This document shows positions 36,480 through 46,259 of a stretch of 64,000 nt of DNA, in pieces. The first letter of the stretch is position 1. Every line of letters begins with the position of its first letter. The notes below the pieces were generated by a model that saw only the letters and a program-made list of their open reading frames with translations, was not told where the DNA came from and searched no databases. This stretch comes from Dipteronia dyeriana (taxonomy: Eukaryota; Streptophyta; Magnoliopsida; Sapindales; Sapindaceae): the NCBI GenBank assembly GCA_032871835.1, contig CM065297.1:42409098-42473097 (forward strand). The letters are read 5' to 3'. The translations under genes and the position numbers were made by a program.

Positions 36480-37850
36480 CCCTATAAACTTACCAAGTCC
36501 AAAGGTATTAGTTGCATCTACGGGTGTCTTATGGGCACTATGGCAAGCAGTTTCATTCTTTCTAACCCACCTAGGTTCCACCTTTTCATTCAGTGGTCAT
36601 AAGTAAATTTCTAAACTCCCTAGGTTCATGCAAACTTGCCCCCTTTTTCAACCGTTTTACTTTCATGCTCTCTAATCTACACCTCTTAATGTATTTAAAG
36701 CAATTTTGTCTTAAGTGACCAATCATAACACAAAAATGACAAGTAGGTACAAAGTAAGAATTTATACCATTGCATTATGTTCTCATCGAGGCATTGCCAT
36801 GTTGATGAGGTTGTATTTGATGTTGCACTGGTTGGCTTCTCCTTGGAACTTGAGTTGATCGGTGGCATCTTTGTGGTCTAGCTTCTTGATGTGGTTAAGT
36901 CGATTGATCTTGACTCCTTGGTTGGTCATGCTTCTTATGATCATCTCATTTCCTCAACATTGGTTTGTTGGAGGAGGAGATTGACTCCTCAAGGACTTGT
37001 CCATTCTTCTTGAATTGCCTAGGCTTTGGTTGAGTTGAGTGGCCAAGGCTTGTGTGGACTTTCCTTGAGTTGAAGGTTGCTTGGATGATGCCTTACTTTT
37101 ACCTTGAGATTGAGGTTGTTTGACCTTGGCCTTATTTAATTCTTCAAGGCACCTCATCTCTCTTTCCATGACAATCTTCAAGGAGTTTTCTTTATTGGCA
37201 AGCTCTTCTTTCATTGCCTTCATTCGTTGATGGAAATCTTCAATCTCCCTTTTCATATTTGGACACATTAACCATGTCCATCTTCAAGAAGTCATCAATG
37301 GAGGTCTCCTTCTCCATGGTCTTTAATTTGGAGATAAGAATAGAGTTGTGTTCCATTTGTTCATCCATGATCTCTTTGTACTGATAAAGTTAAATTTGAC
37401 AATTTGTTTGCTTTCTTCAAGGGTACGAATATTTTCCTCCGAGGAAATCTTCCACATTCTCAAAGTCTCATTTTCCTTGGAGAGTTCTTCATTTTGCTTT
37501 AAGACTTTGAGAAGGGTCATTTGACATTCCTTAATTGATTCAATTCCCTCATCAAGACCTTTACCTTGGTCACTTGTTACCATACCAAAATCTTCCACAT
37601 AGGAAGCACCTAAGGTCGTGAAGTTAATCGCATGCCCTTCACTATTCTTGAGCAAGGTCTTATTGTTTACCTCCTTCACTTTGGAGTTCATCCTTTTCTT
37701 CTCCTTTATATTTGAGGTCATACTCATCTTGAGAGATTTTGTGAATCTCCTAAATCTCTCAACCATGAGAGTCATCTCCTCATCGGAGTCATATTCCTTC
37801 CTCTCAATTTTGGAGGTTAAATCTCCCTCTAACATCTCAATGCCACTCAT
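36480..37850 (-). pseudogene. N1 Gag-like protein: coiled coil and CCHC knuckle
   Basis: The likely start is Met 37850 (MSGIEMLEGDLTSK). The block 37323-37850 has DSDEEMTLMVERFRRF, which resembles the region just before the first zinc knuckle of SIRE-like Gags. A long Lys/Glu-rich coiled coil follows (SKENETLRMWK). A second coiled-coil and Ser/Gln-rich block is at 36954-37268 after a frame break near 37300. A single knuckle CHFCVMIGHLRQNC lies at 36700-36741, followed by a PRWVRKNE segment near 36570. The role is probably RNA binding and particle assembly. N0 has the same order. Frame breaks suggest it is inactive now. Confidence 0.65.
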
Positions 37851-37956
37851 AGTGTTTAATGAATGAGATGAATGCAAATGAATGCAACAATCAAATGCAA
37901 ACAAATGTAAGGCACACAAACAAGAGCTTGGGTCACCTAAGTATGTCTAGGAACCC

Positions 37957-37968
37957 GCTCTGATACCA
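37957..37968 (-). promoter_or_regulatory. N1 primer binding site (initiator tRNA-Met)
   Basis: GCTCTGATACCA on the plus strand, two bases from the 5' LTR at 37971. Confidence 0.9.
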
Positions 37969-37970
37969 AT

Positions 37971-40131
37971 TGACAGTTCCCTAAAAAGTGTGTGTCTATA
38001 CATAGAGGGAGGTGAATAGGTTTTAATCAAGTAAATCACCAATTTTTCTTGATTAGTCAATATTCAAAATTCACGCAATAAAACAAACATACAACATCAA
38101 GTGTAAGGTGCAAAAATATAAATTATACAAGATGTATACGTGGAAACCCTCCAAATGGAATAAACCACGGGCTATTAAGTGCGCCACACTCAATCACAGA
38201 AATCCACTAAATGAATATAAGGTTACACACTCAAGTGATACTCGGACTCTCACTCTCGACAACCTTTGGCTATGGACACCGCCACTCACCACTCTTGGTT
38301 CAATCCCTAGTGATCTCTTTTGATCCACTACTCTTGGAGTGATCACCTCCTACTCTACCTCTCGGGCCTTTTACAGTGGATACCCGACCAATTGCTCGCC
38401 AACCTACCCTTGGTTGCAAGAATAGACTTGTTTGTGCAACTTCACCTAGAAGCCATAAGACTTTGACTCTACAAAGAGTACAACAACCTATGTGAATATG
38501 ATGAAATATTCAAACATGCAAATAATGCTAGGCAAAACACTAAATGCTTATCTAGAAATTTAAGAATGTCACTAAGTACAATTCCTAGATATCAATGTCT
38601 AAATGAATGCTCATGAAGACTTAACTAGATATAGTTATACAACATTATATTCGTTATCAAACAAAGCCATTTCAACATATGTTGTCATTAAGTATGGCAT
38701 GGTCATTAAATGCAATAATCAAAATGCAATCAATATGTCCTAATCAATAATGTCTAAATGTAATGCATGGAGACTTAGCAAGAAGGGAAAATATGAACTA
38801 AATTCAAGCTATCAATAAACAAACCCAATCATGTTATCAAGACTTTTAAATATAAGCAATAACTAGAGTCTTGCTATTTAATCATGCAATAAACACCTAA
38901 TCTAGAGTAAGAAGAACAATAAAAGATATTCAATGAAGTTCTTACTTACCTAGTCATGAAACCAAGAACACCCATGCTCATATGATCAAGAATGATACAA
39001 GATGGAGATGGGTTTTGGGTTTGGAGAGTTAATCAAGCTTTAATGAAGATTTCTCTCTCAAGAAACTCTCTCTCTCTCACTCTAGGGTTCATTTTTTAGG
39101 GTCATTAAAATGATTAATGTGAGTTAAGGATGTATTTATAATGCCCAAGTGAAATGACATCGTTTTGGACGAAGGAAACAAAGTTTTGTCATGACCGCTG
39201 TGCATGCCACGGTCTAGGAAAATGTCCAGGTCATGGTCTGTTCAGCATGGCACGGGTGGACATTACCATTGTCTAGATCGCTGGCTAGGCATGTCACCAA
39301 AAGTGGTCTAGGCCACGGTACACAGCAGACAACACAACAACTCGAGATTTGAGTGACCCAAAAACGTGACTAAACGACATCCAAACCTTTCGTATAATAT
39401 ACCGTTAGAAATGTATGGAAGTGTACTTTCTACTCCAATTTAAAAAAAATGATTTGGATGTCTGTAGAAAATGTTATGGTCATTTTAGTGACCAAAGGTC
39501 AGAAACGAACAACAACAGAGATGCCCTATTTTGGTGGTCACTTTGGAGATTTCAAAACCAATACAAACGGTCATGAAATATTACGAATAATATACCGTTA
39601 GAAAGTTATGGGTATCTAGTTTGTACAGAATATTTCAAAACTCATTTTGAATCATTTTATAAAAAGATATGGTCACAAGACCATACAAAGGTCAGTTTCA
39701 AAAACAAAATTAAATTATTGAAATAAACTCTTTCGAAACTAGACACCTTACTCAATATAACCAAACCAAGAGAAGAATGAGACCTTCTCATAAAGTCCCT
39801 CAACGTGCTAAAACAAGCACACCATCGTGCAATCGTGAACACAACACAATACTACACTTAAATCTACAAATGAAGTGCAAGTGTGATTGTAGAGATATGC
39901 ACACATATAAACAATATCAATGCAAATGCAAGATCAACAAAGCATGCATGAGGTGTGTGTGCACCTAAATTCTTCAAGAGGCAAAGTGAAGTGAATATAC
40001 CTTTTGCTCTTGAAATCATGGAGATGCTTGGAAGCTTGCCAATAAGGACCTAAGCTACCCATTACACAATCATCCCCAATATGGTGTGGTTTGTCATGAA
40101 ATAAGCCAATCATAAAATCAAGGTCCTTACA
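37971..40131 (-). repeat. N1 5' LTR
   Basis: The LTR is 2161 bp, TGACAGTTCCC ... GGTCCTTACA, followed by ggagg. A TATA box (TATAAATA in sense) at 39133-39140 is the probable promoter for the element transcript. Confidence 0.93.
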
Positions 40132-40136
40132 GGAGG

Positions 40137-40453
40137 GATATTTAGGAGGGATTATATTGAAGGTCGATAACTTGGTAACACACTCAATGTGATTTTATTA
40201 ACATCTTCCTAAGAGTTCTTGTTAATTAAATCATAAGGCTCAAATTGAAAACGTTGGTTGTTATGTTAACAATTAGGTGGGACCTAGTCTAACTAGTAAA
40301 TGGTGCGAACTCCCAAATGAGGTGTGACATTTATGGGTGTTGGATCACCGTTAAATTTTACGATTGAATTATTTTATATAATTCAAGATAAATATTTGAA
40401 AGTGCTTTATCATGATTGTTTACCTATATAATTTTTATTATTGTAAAGAAATC
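40137..40453 (+). other. A4 leader, third segment
   Basis: This continues the leader after N1 up to the Gag ATG. It matches the reverse complement of 12757-13080 in A2. It is noncoding. Confidence 0.85.
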
Positions 40454-40797
40454 ATGACCTCATCCCTAATCAACATCCTAAACAATAATACTTTAACTTG
40501 TGATAATAAATTCACATGGAAAAGGAAAATTGGGTTGTTATTGCAAGCTGGAAAACATAAATTTGTTATGTCTATACCTTAACCACCTACTCCTACTAAT
40601 GAATCTACTCAGGAGCAAAGAGATGAGTACCAGTAGTGGGAGTCTTCATTTGAGATGGCTAAATGTTACATTACGACCACTATCTCCGACGTGTTGCAAC
40701 AGCAACATGAATGAATGGAAATTGCTACCCATATAATGATGTCTCAAGAGGAGATATTTGCTATGAAGTCCAGGATGACTAAGAGAGAGACAATAAC
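40454..40797 (+). pseudogene. A4 gag, 5' half
   Basis: Gag starts at ATG 40454 (MTSSLINILNNN), equivalent to Met 12756 of A2. Stops occur at three places (after VMSIP, DEYQ and QQQHE). The first two stand where A2 has Lys and Gln codons. The frame leads to TKRETIT, where solo LTR A6 is inserted at 40798. It continues at 43274 (AAFTNLRMKPG). The split is therefore a post-insertion interruption of an already non-autonomous gag. Confidence 0.85.
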
Positions 40798-43268
40798 TGT
40801 TGGGATCATGCTCGATAGCAATAGTGTAATAATGTATTTGACAATCTTTTCATATTAATAAAGTGATTTCTAGTTTAACAAATCTTATAGAATTTGTAGT
40901 TTAATTGTTATAATTGTCAAAATTAAGTAATCATAAGGTCAAAAGACTATGAGAATAGAAGAATTGTTCGTACATCTAGATATATATGAGGTAGACACAA
41001 TTCTTTAGTTAGTCTTGAATAATATTCACAACTTAAGATAAAAGGTTGGGCACCTTTATCTTGTCAAAGTTATAGATTCTTTTGCAAGCATTTGAGTTGG
41101 ATCAAATGTGTTATGATGAGTTTAAAATCATCAAAGTGAGGTTTCTTTGGGCAAAAGAATCCAGTGCGCTGGGTGTATTGAATTGGATCACAATGAAATA
41201 CTTTATCTAGAACAGTCAATGGATAAAAGTTTTCATTTGTAGACAATCGGAGAGTTCATCTCAATCCTGATATAAATGATGGACTTATGGTTGCAAGTGT
41301 TATCATTTGAGCTGTCAATGAGCATGATCATATAGCATAGTCTATCCTCGATAGTTTAGGTATTCATTTGTTAATCGATAGAGGACTTCATTTATAGATA
41401 TGGACATTGTGGCTCCATTTGTTAAATGAGAGTAGAATATCATCATATGGATTTTTTGAGATAATGGATATTAAATCTTAACGTTAAGTTTTTAATAGTG
41501 TCTATTGAAACATGGCTTCTGAACAAGTCAAAGTATCCAAGTTCAAAATGTGGTAATATGAGTAAATGTGGTAATATGAGTAAATATGGTAACTTGGAGA
41601 GCTATAGGCAGTCTATGAGCTCTTGCCGATTACTAATATTCTTCACGAGGATACACTTTCTCCAATAAGGTTGTCTAGGGTGTGAATGAGTATCATCAAC
41701 TTAATCTATCTTTATTTAAGAGTTCAATTTTAGTTCTTTAGTGGAATGAACTAAAATTAAATAGATTGGACCTAAGTGAATCATTTGTTGATTGTGATTG
41801 GGTTGTGCCTATTGGAGCTTAAAATTAGGTAGCCCGCCAAGATCCCCAATCCACACGAACTTGCATGGATCACTTAATATATTCTACCGGACCAATTTAG
41901 GGTTCGATCTAGAATTGTATTGAGACATGTGAACTTGTTTCTTTTTGTAAGAATGGGTCTAGTTCACATGTGGACTTTTTATAAAGGTCAAATGGATTTA
42001 ATAAAATAAGAAAAATAATATATGTACATATATATTGTTATAGGCGGCAAGGCCAATGCATAAAAGCCTAAATATATTGTTTTTATTTTATTATTTAATT
42101 AAATGGAAATTAATTAATTTGGTACTTAATTAATTAATTAATTAAAAGTCAAAATCCTTTTCCTAGTAGGAGATGGTCTCCTAAAATTATACTATTGTTG
42201 GTAGTATAATTAATATTAAAGACTATATTTGATGAGTAGATAAATAAAAAGAATTATTTATCTAATCAAATTAGGAAGTCTTTAATATGGTTACAAATAC
42301 ACTATTAAGTTGGATTAGGAATCTTGGTGTAGGATAGAATTTCTTTTAGAAAAGGATTCTTAACCACCAAGTAATTCTACCTATGGAAAGGATTCTTAAC
42401 TACCAAGTAAATCCTTCTTAGGAAAAGATTAAGTCTCCTAATTAAATTCTATGAAGAATTCGGGTAGCCCTATATATATATATGAGAGGATAGAATTCCT
42501 TTTAAAAAAAGGATTCTTAACCACCAAATAAATCCATCTAAGGAAATGATTCTTGCCAACCAAGTAAATCTTTCTTAGGAAAGGATTTATGATCCTATTT
42601 ATACATCTCTAAAATTTCGGCCAGCCCTATAATTATTCTAAGAGGAATTTCGGCCAGCCAAAGATAATTTTAGAGACAGATTTTGGCTAGCCAAGGTAAT
42701 TCTTTATTGAAAGAATTCGGCCACAATAGAATTTGGAGGGAGAAAATATGTTTTTGATCTAGTCAAAATTCGATCAACTCAAGAAATAGTGTGAGATTCG
42801 GCAAAGAAGAAAAAGAAAGAAAGAATGTTTAGTTTTCGATAGTACATTATTAGCCTTTACATTAAAATGTTTTGTGTACAACATCGAATCAAGGCTCACA
42901 CGAGTTTCAATCAAATTGATTCATAATTCAAAAGTGACCTAACGTTTTTTTTGTTTTCTTCTTGGAGGATTATAGTAACTAACAAAGAGAAAGATTTTGT
43001 TTGTTTCCATCCTCAGGTATACAATTAAAAGAAGAGGGAGCCCACACTTCTAGGTGATTCACATTCGTGATTGGATTGGAAGATCTTACGGAACCAATTC
43101 GGCGCTTGTTAAATCGTCATGAGAAAAAGGTACAACACTTTTTATATACATCAATTAATCTAGAGTTAAGGTTCTTGTTATAAAAAGGGGAAAAAAAAAT
43201 TAAGCGCAAACCCTAATTTTTGGATTTTGAATTTTTCTATGCTTCCGCTGCGTGGGGTTTTCCCTACA
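40798..43268 (+). repeat. A6: family A solo LTR
   Basis: The LTR is 2471 bp, TGTTGGGATCATGCTCG ... GTTTTCCCTACA. It lies in the A4 gag, and gag coding sequence continues on both sides in the same sense. The flanking 5-mers are ataac (40793-40797) and gtagc (43269-43273), which differ only by two A/G transitions, so I read them as an aged duplication. No internal region is present. The extra length is due to a ~156-bp duplication around 42331-42610. Confidence 0.9.
42331..42610. repeat. ~156-bp tandem duplication in LTR A6
   Basis: The block starting AGGATAGAATT at 42331 recurs at 42487. Each copy contains two GGATTCTT...CCAAGTAAAT repeats, and a TATATATATATG lies between them. The duplication therefore covers the segment just upstream of the promoter. 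Confidence 0.8.
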
Positions 43269-43273
43269 GTAGC

Positions 43274-43960
43274 TGCTTTCACGAATCTTAGAATGAAACC
43301 TGGACAGAATATAAAAGATCTCATGATGAAAATCATAGCTCATCTCAATATTGTTGAACTCAATGGTGCTGATATAAATGGTGAGGTGAAAATTGATATG
43401 ATTGTTAACTCATTATCGGATTCCTTTGATCGGTTCAAGTTTGAAAACACCTTGAACAATATGGAGTGCACCTTACTGGGCCTTATGCAAGATGTTCAAA
43501 TCACCGAGAAAATCCTTGTGAAAGGCAAGGGTTAAGAGATTCATAAAGTTAGTAAAGTTTCTGCTGTTAAGACCCTTATGAAGTTCACGAAACAACAGAA
43601 GATAAACCAACTTGGGCCTAACTAGAAGGGGTTCCGGGAAAGGAATGGACTTAATAAGAATGAATTCAACTTGCATTTACGCAACAGAGCGTTCGTGTCT
43701 GCTAATGCAGTGGGAGACATTAGAGTCAATCTGGATTCTAGTTGGCATTCAGATTTAATAAATGTTTATTATGTACAACAATTCAAGAGAAATTTAATTT
43801 TGGTTTCTTGTTTAAATAAATTTGGATATTCAACTACTTTTAATAAAGGCTTACATTGGAAAATGGTTTATTCTATTTGCATAGCAATATCTCTCACTTC
43901 TTAGACACGGAATCAACAAAACCTAATCATAAAAGAGTAAAATTATCAAAAGATGAAACA
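43274..43960 (+). pseudogene. A4 gag 3' half and protease-deleted linker
   Basis: The gag frame runs AAFTNLRMKPGQ through IAHLNIVELNGAD to a stop after LVKGKG (about 43533). At about 43616-43630 the sequence passes from the Gag tail (KQQKINQLGPN) straight to GFRERN and NKNEFNLHLRN. In A2, ~200 bp with the CCHC knuckle and protease motif lie at this point. A1 has the same junction. The segment 43671-43904 then matches the post-protease linker of A2. Confidence 0.85.
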
Positions 43961-44870
43961 TACCTATGACATTTGTGCCTAGGTCATATTAACCTTGACA
44001 GGTTTAAAAGATTGGTTAGTGACAGATCTCTAAGTGACTTAAAGGTTGATGATCTACAAACTTATGAATCTTGTTTGCAAGGTGAAATGACCAAAAGGTC
44101 GTTTGTGACGAAAGGCATAAAAGCACTTTCACGGATGATTACTCAAGATTTGCCTATGTGTATCTCATGAGACATAAGTCGGTTGCTTTTGACATGTTCA
44201 AAGCATTTAAAGCTAAAGTAGAAAATCAGCTTGAGAAACGCATAAAAATCTTGAGGTCTGATCATGGTGGAGAATATCTATCTGGTGAGTTTCAGTAATA
44301 TCTTATTAATAATGGGATAATTTCTCGGTTTTCTGCACCAGATGCAACTCCACAAAATGGGGTGACAAAAAAGAGAAATATAACTCTTTTGGACATTGTT
44401 AGGTCTATGTTCAGTTTTTCAACGCTTCCTGATTCTTTTTGGGGATATGTTTTACAAACTGCAAGGTACATTCTGAACGATGTACCATCTAAGTCAGTTC
44501 CTAAAACACCGCATGAGTTGTGGACTGGGCGAAAGCCTAGTTTACAACACTTAATGATATTTTGATATCTTATGCACGTGTTAAAAGGAAAGACAGAAAA
44601 GATGGAGTTCTGTTCAGAAACATGCATATTTGTAGGGTATCCAAAAGGAATCAAATGATATTATTTCTCTAGTCCTTCAGATCTTAAAGTACTTGTTTTG
44701 AAAAATGCTAAATTTCTAGAAGAGGACTATATGAATAATTTTGTACCCAAAAGTAGAATCGTTCTGAATAAGCTTTCAGGAGATACAATTCTCTAAGAGG
44801 TTTCATAACCTATCTCAATTGTAAGTTCCGTACCAACACAAGATCAACAATCTACCATACCTCGTTGTAG
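43961..44870 (+). pseudogene. A4 pol: integrase relic
   Basis: The zinc region is readable from 43973 (CLGHINLDRFKRL, YESCLQGEMTKRSF). After KGIKA a deletion near 44125 removes the first catalytic Asp block (IHTDV) found in A2. The frame resumes with YSRFAYVYLM-type sequence, RSDHGGEYLSGEF with Arg-to-His, TPQNGV, and an intact [18 protein letters not shown] block (44362-44565). Stops follow in the integrase C-terminus. The missing Asp alone would inactivate it. Confidence 0.83.
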
Positions 44871-45932
44871 TGGGAGGGTTAGTAGACAACCCGAGAGACA
44901 CATCGGTCTAGGAGAATCTATAGAGAATCTCCCAAATGACCATGATCTCTATATGTACAAGGAAGTAATGGAAGATGTTAACAGTCGCCATTGGCAAAAG
45001 GCAATGCAATCCAAAATTTAATCCATGTTCAAAAACAAAGTCTGGTCTCTTGTAGACTTGCCTAAAAGGATAAAACCTATCGGGTTCAAGTTGGTATACA
45101 AGAGGAAAAGAGGAATGGATGGAAAACTGGAAACCTTTAAAGCTAGATTGGTAGCTACAGAGGGAAGGTATCGATTATAAGGAAACCTTCTCCCTCATGT
45201 GGCCATGATTAAATCTATTAGGATACTCTTATCAATTACGACATCTCTAGACCTTGAGATTTGGCAAATGGATGTCAAGACATCTTTCCTTAATAGAAGT
45301 CTTGATGAAAGCATCTATATGATGCAACTAGAAGGATTCATTGAAAAAGGCCAAGAGGAAAGGGTATGCAAGTTGCAAAAATCCATATATGGATTGAAGC
45401 AAGCATCCAGATCCTGTAACATAAGGTTCGATCGAGCTGTAAAAAGTTTTGGATCTACTCAAAACCTTAATGAACCATGTGTATAAAAAAGGATTAAAGA
45501 TGATAAGTTTGTTTTCCTATTTCTTTACGTTGATAACATACTATTCATTAGAAACGATGTAGGCGTATTGACATTAGTAAAAGAATGGTTGGCAAAAAAA
45601 TTTAATATGAAGGACTTAGGAGAAGCAAGTTATATTCTTGGTATCTAAGTCAAAAGGGATAGAAACAATAGAACGATTGTATTATCCCAAGCTTTATACA
45701 TAGATAAAATCTTGTCTAGATTTTCCATGCAAGATTCCAAGAAAGGTATGTTACTTTCAGTTATGGAATCATACTTTCTAAGGAACAAGTTCCTAAGAAT
45801 GAGCATGAAGAGCAATTCATGAGTAGGGTTCCGTATGCCTCGGCAGTTGGGAGTCTCATGTATGTGATGCTCTACACTAGACCAGATATTTGTTTTGTTA
45901 TTGGCATAGTTAGCAGGTTTCAATCGAAACCA
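44871..45932 (+). pseudogene. A4 pol: reverse transcriptase relic, truncated
   Basis: The RT N-terminal linker (RVSRQPERHIGLGE) is followed by KPIGFKLVYKRKRG, QMDVKTSFLN (45199-45486) and YGLKQASRSCN. The catalytic motif is Y-V-D-N at 45526-45537, with the second Asp lost. VGSLMYVMLYTRPDIC begins the RNase H connection at 45819. The sequence ends at GFRFQSKP-equivalent bases near 45932, where it joins G1 integrase sequence on the other strand. RNase H, the purine tract and the 3' LTR are missing. Confidence 0.87.
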
Positions 45933-46259
45933 AAAATAATCGATAGCTACTATGGGGTGCTTTGCTCCACACCCTGTCCCAGCTGGCATTGGACCGATCA
46001 AGTCTAGGTCCCACATGGCGAATGGCCATGGGGCAGTGAGGTTTCTAAGCTTTTCTGGGGGTTGTCGGATATCGTTAGCAATCCTTTGACAGGTATTGCA
46101 ACTTTCCGACCACTGCTGTGCATCTAAGAAAAGCGTAGGCCAGTAATAGCCTTGCCTAAGTACCTTATGCTCCAGGCTTCTACCTCCTGTGTGGTTTCCA
46201 CAAACCCCTATGTGGATCTCTTGAAGTATTCGATGTGCATCTTCCTCCGGTACACATCT
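45933..46259 (-). pseudogene. G1 integrase, N-terminal part only
   Basis: After a stop at 46260-46262 the frame continues with the zinc region: His-His around HRILQEIH and GNHTGG, then GYYWPTLF, then Cys-Cys in ESCNTCQ. The first catalytic motif WDLDLIGPMP follows. The core stops at VAIDYF (about 45940), where A4 sequence of the other strand begins. A frame at 45645-46016 crosses the junction and is chimeric. Confidence 0.85.

Larger units (their letters stand above)
33112..40131 (-). mobile_element. N1: non-autonomous gag-only LTR retrotransposon
   Basis: This is a 7020-bp minus-strand element with LTRs 33112-35233 (3') and 37971-40131 (5'), TG...CA ends, a tRNA-Met primer site (37957-37968), a polypurine tract (35234-35245) and a perfect target duplication ggagg (33107-33111 and 40132-40136). 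The internal region is only 2.7 kb. It encodes a Gag-like protein with coiled coil and CCHC, and shows no protease core, integrase, RT or RNase H. The layout resembles a shortened SIRE-like copia element that relies on proteins from a relative. It lies in the leader of A4. Confidence 0.93.
17838..45932 (+). mobile_element. A4: family A copia element, split by three insertions and truncated at 3' end
   Basis: Pieces in order are: 5' LTR 17838-20157, primer site 20160-20171, leader 20172-20691, 32472-33111 and 40137-40453, gag 40454-40797 and 43274-43560, then pol to 45932. Leader and gag pieces join without loss once A5 (gcgca duplication), N1 (ggagg) and A6 (ataac/gtagc) are taken out. The element ends abruptly inside the RNase H region at about 45932, where G1 sequence starts. 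No 3' LTR is present. It starts inside LTR A3 at TAGTG. Like A1 it lacks the zinc knuckle and protease active site. Confidence 0.88.

Noticed and set aside
37618..37866. Plus-strand frame of 82 codons, hydrophobic
   Set aside because: It is antisense to the N1 coiled-coil Gag, and Glu/Lys-rich coding sequence reads as Phe/Leu/Ser on the opposite strand.
45645..46016. Open frame of 123 codons on the minus strand
   Set aside because: It runs from G1 integrase (WDLDLIGPMP) across the deletion junction into the antisense of A4 RT. It is a chimeric frame, not a gene.
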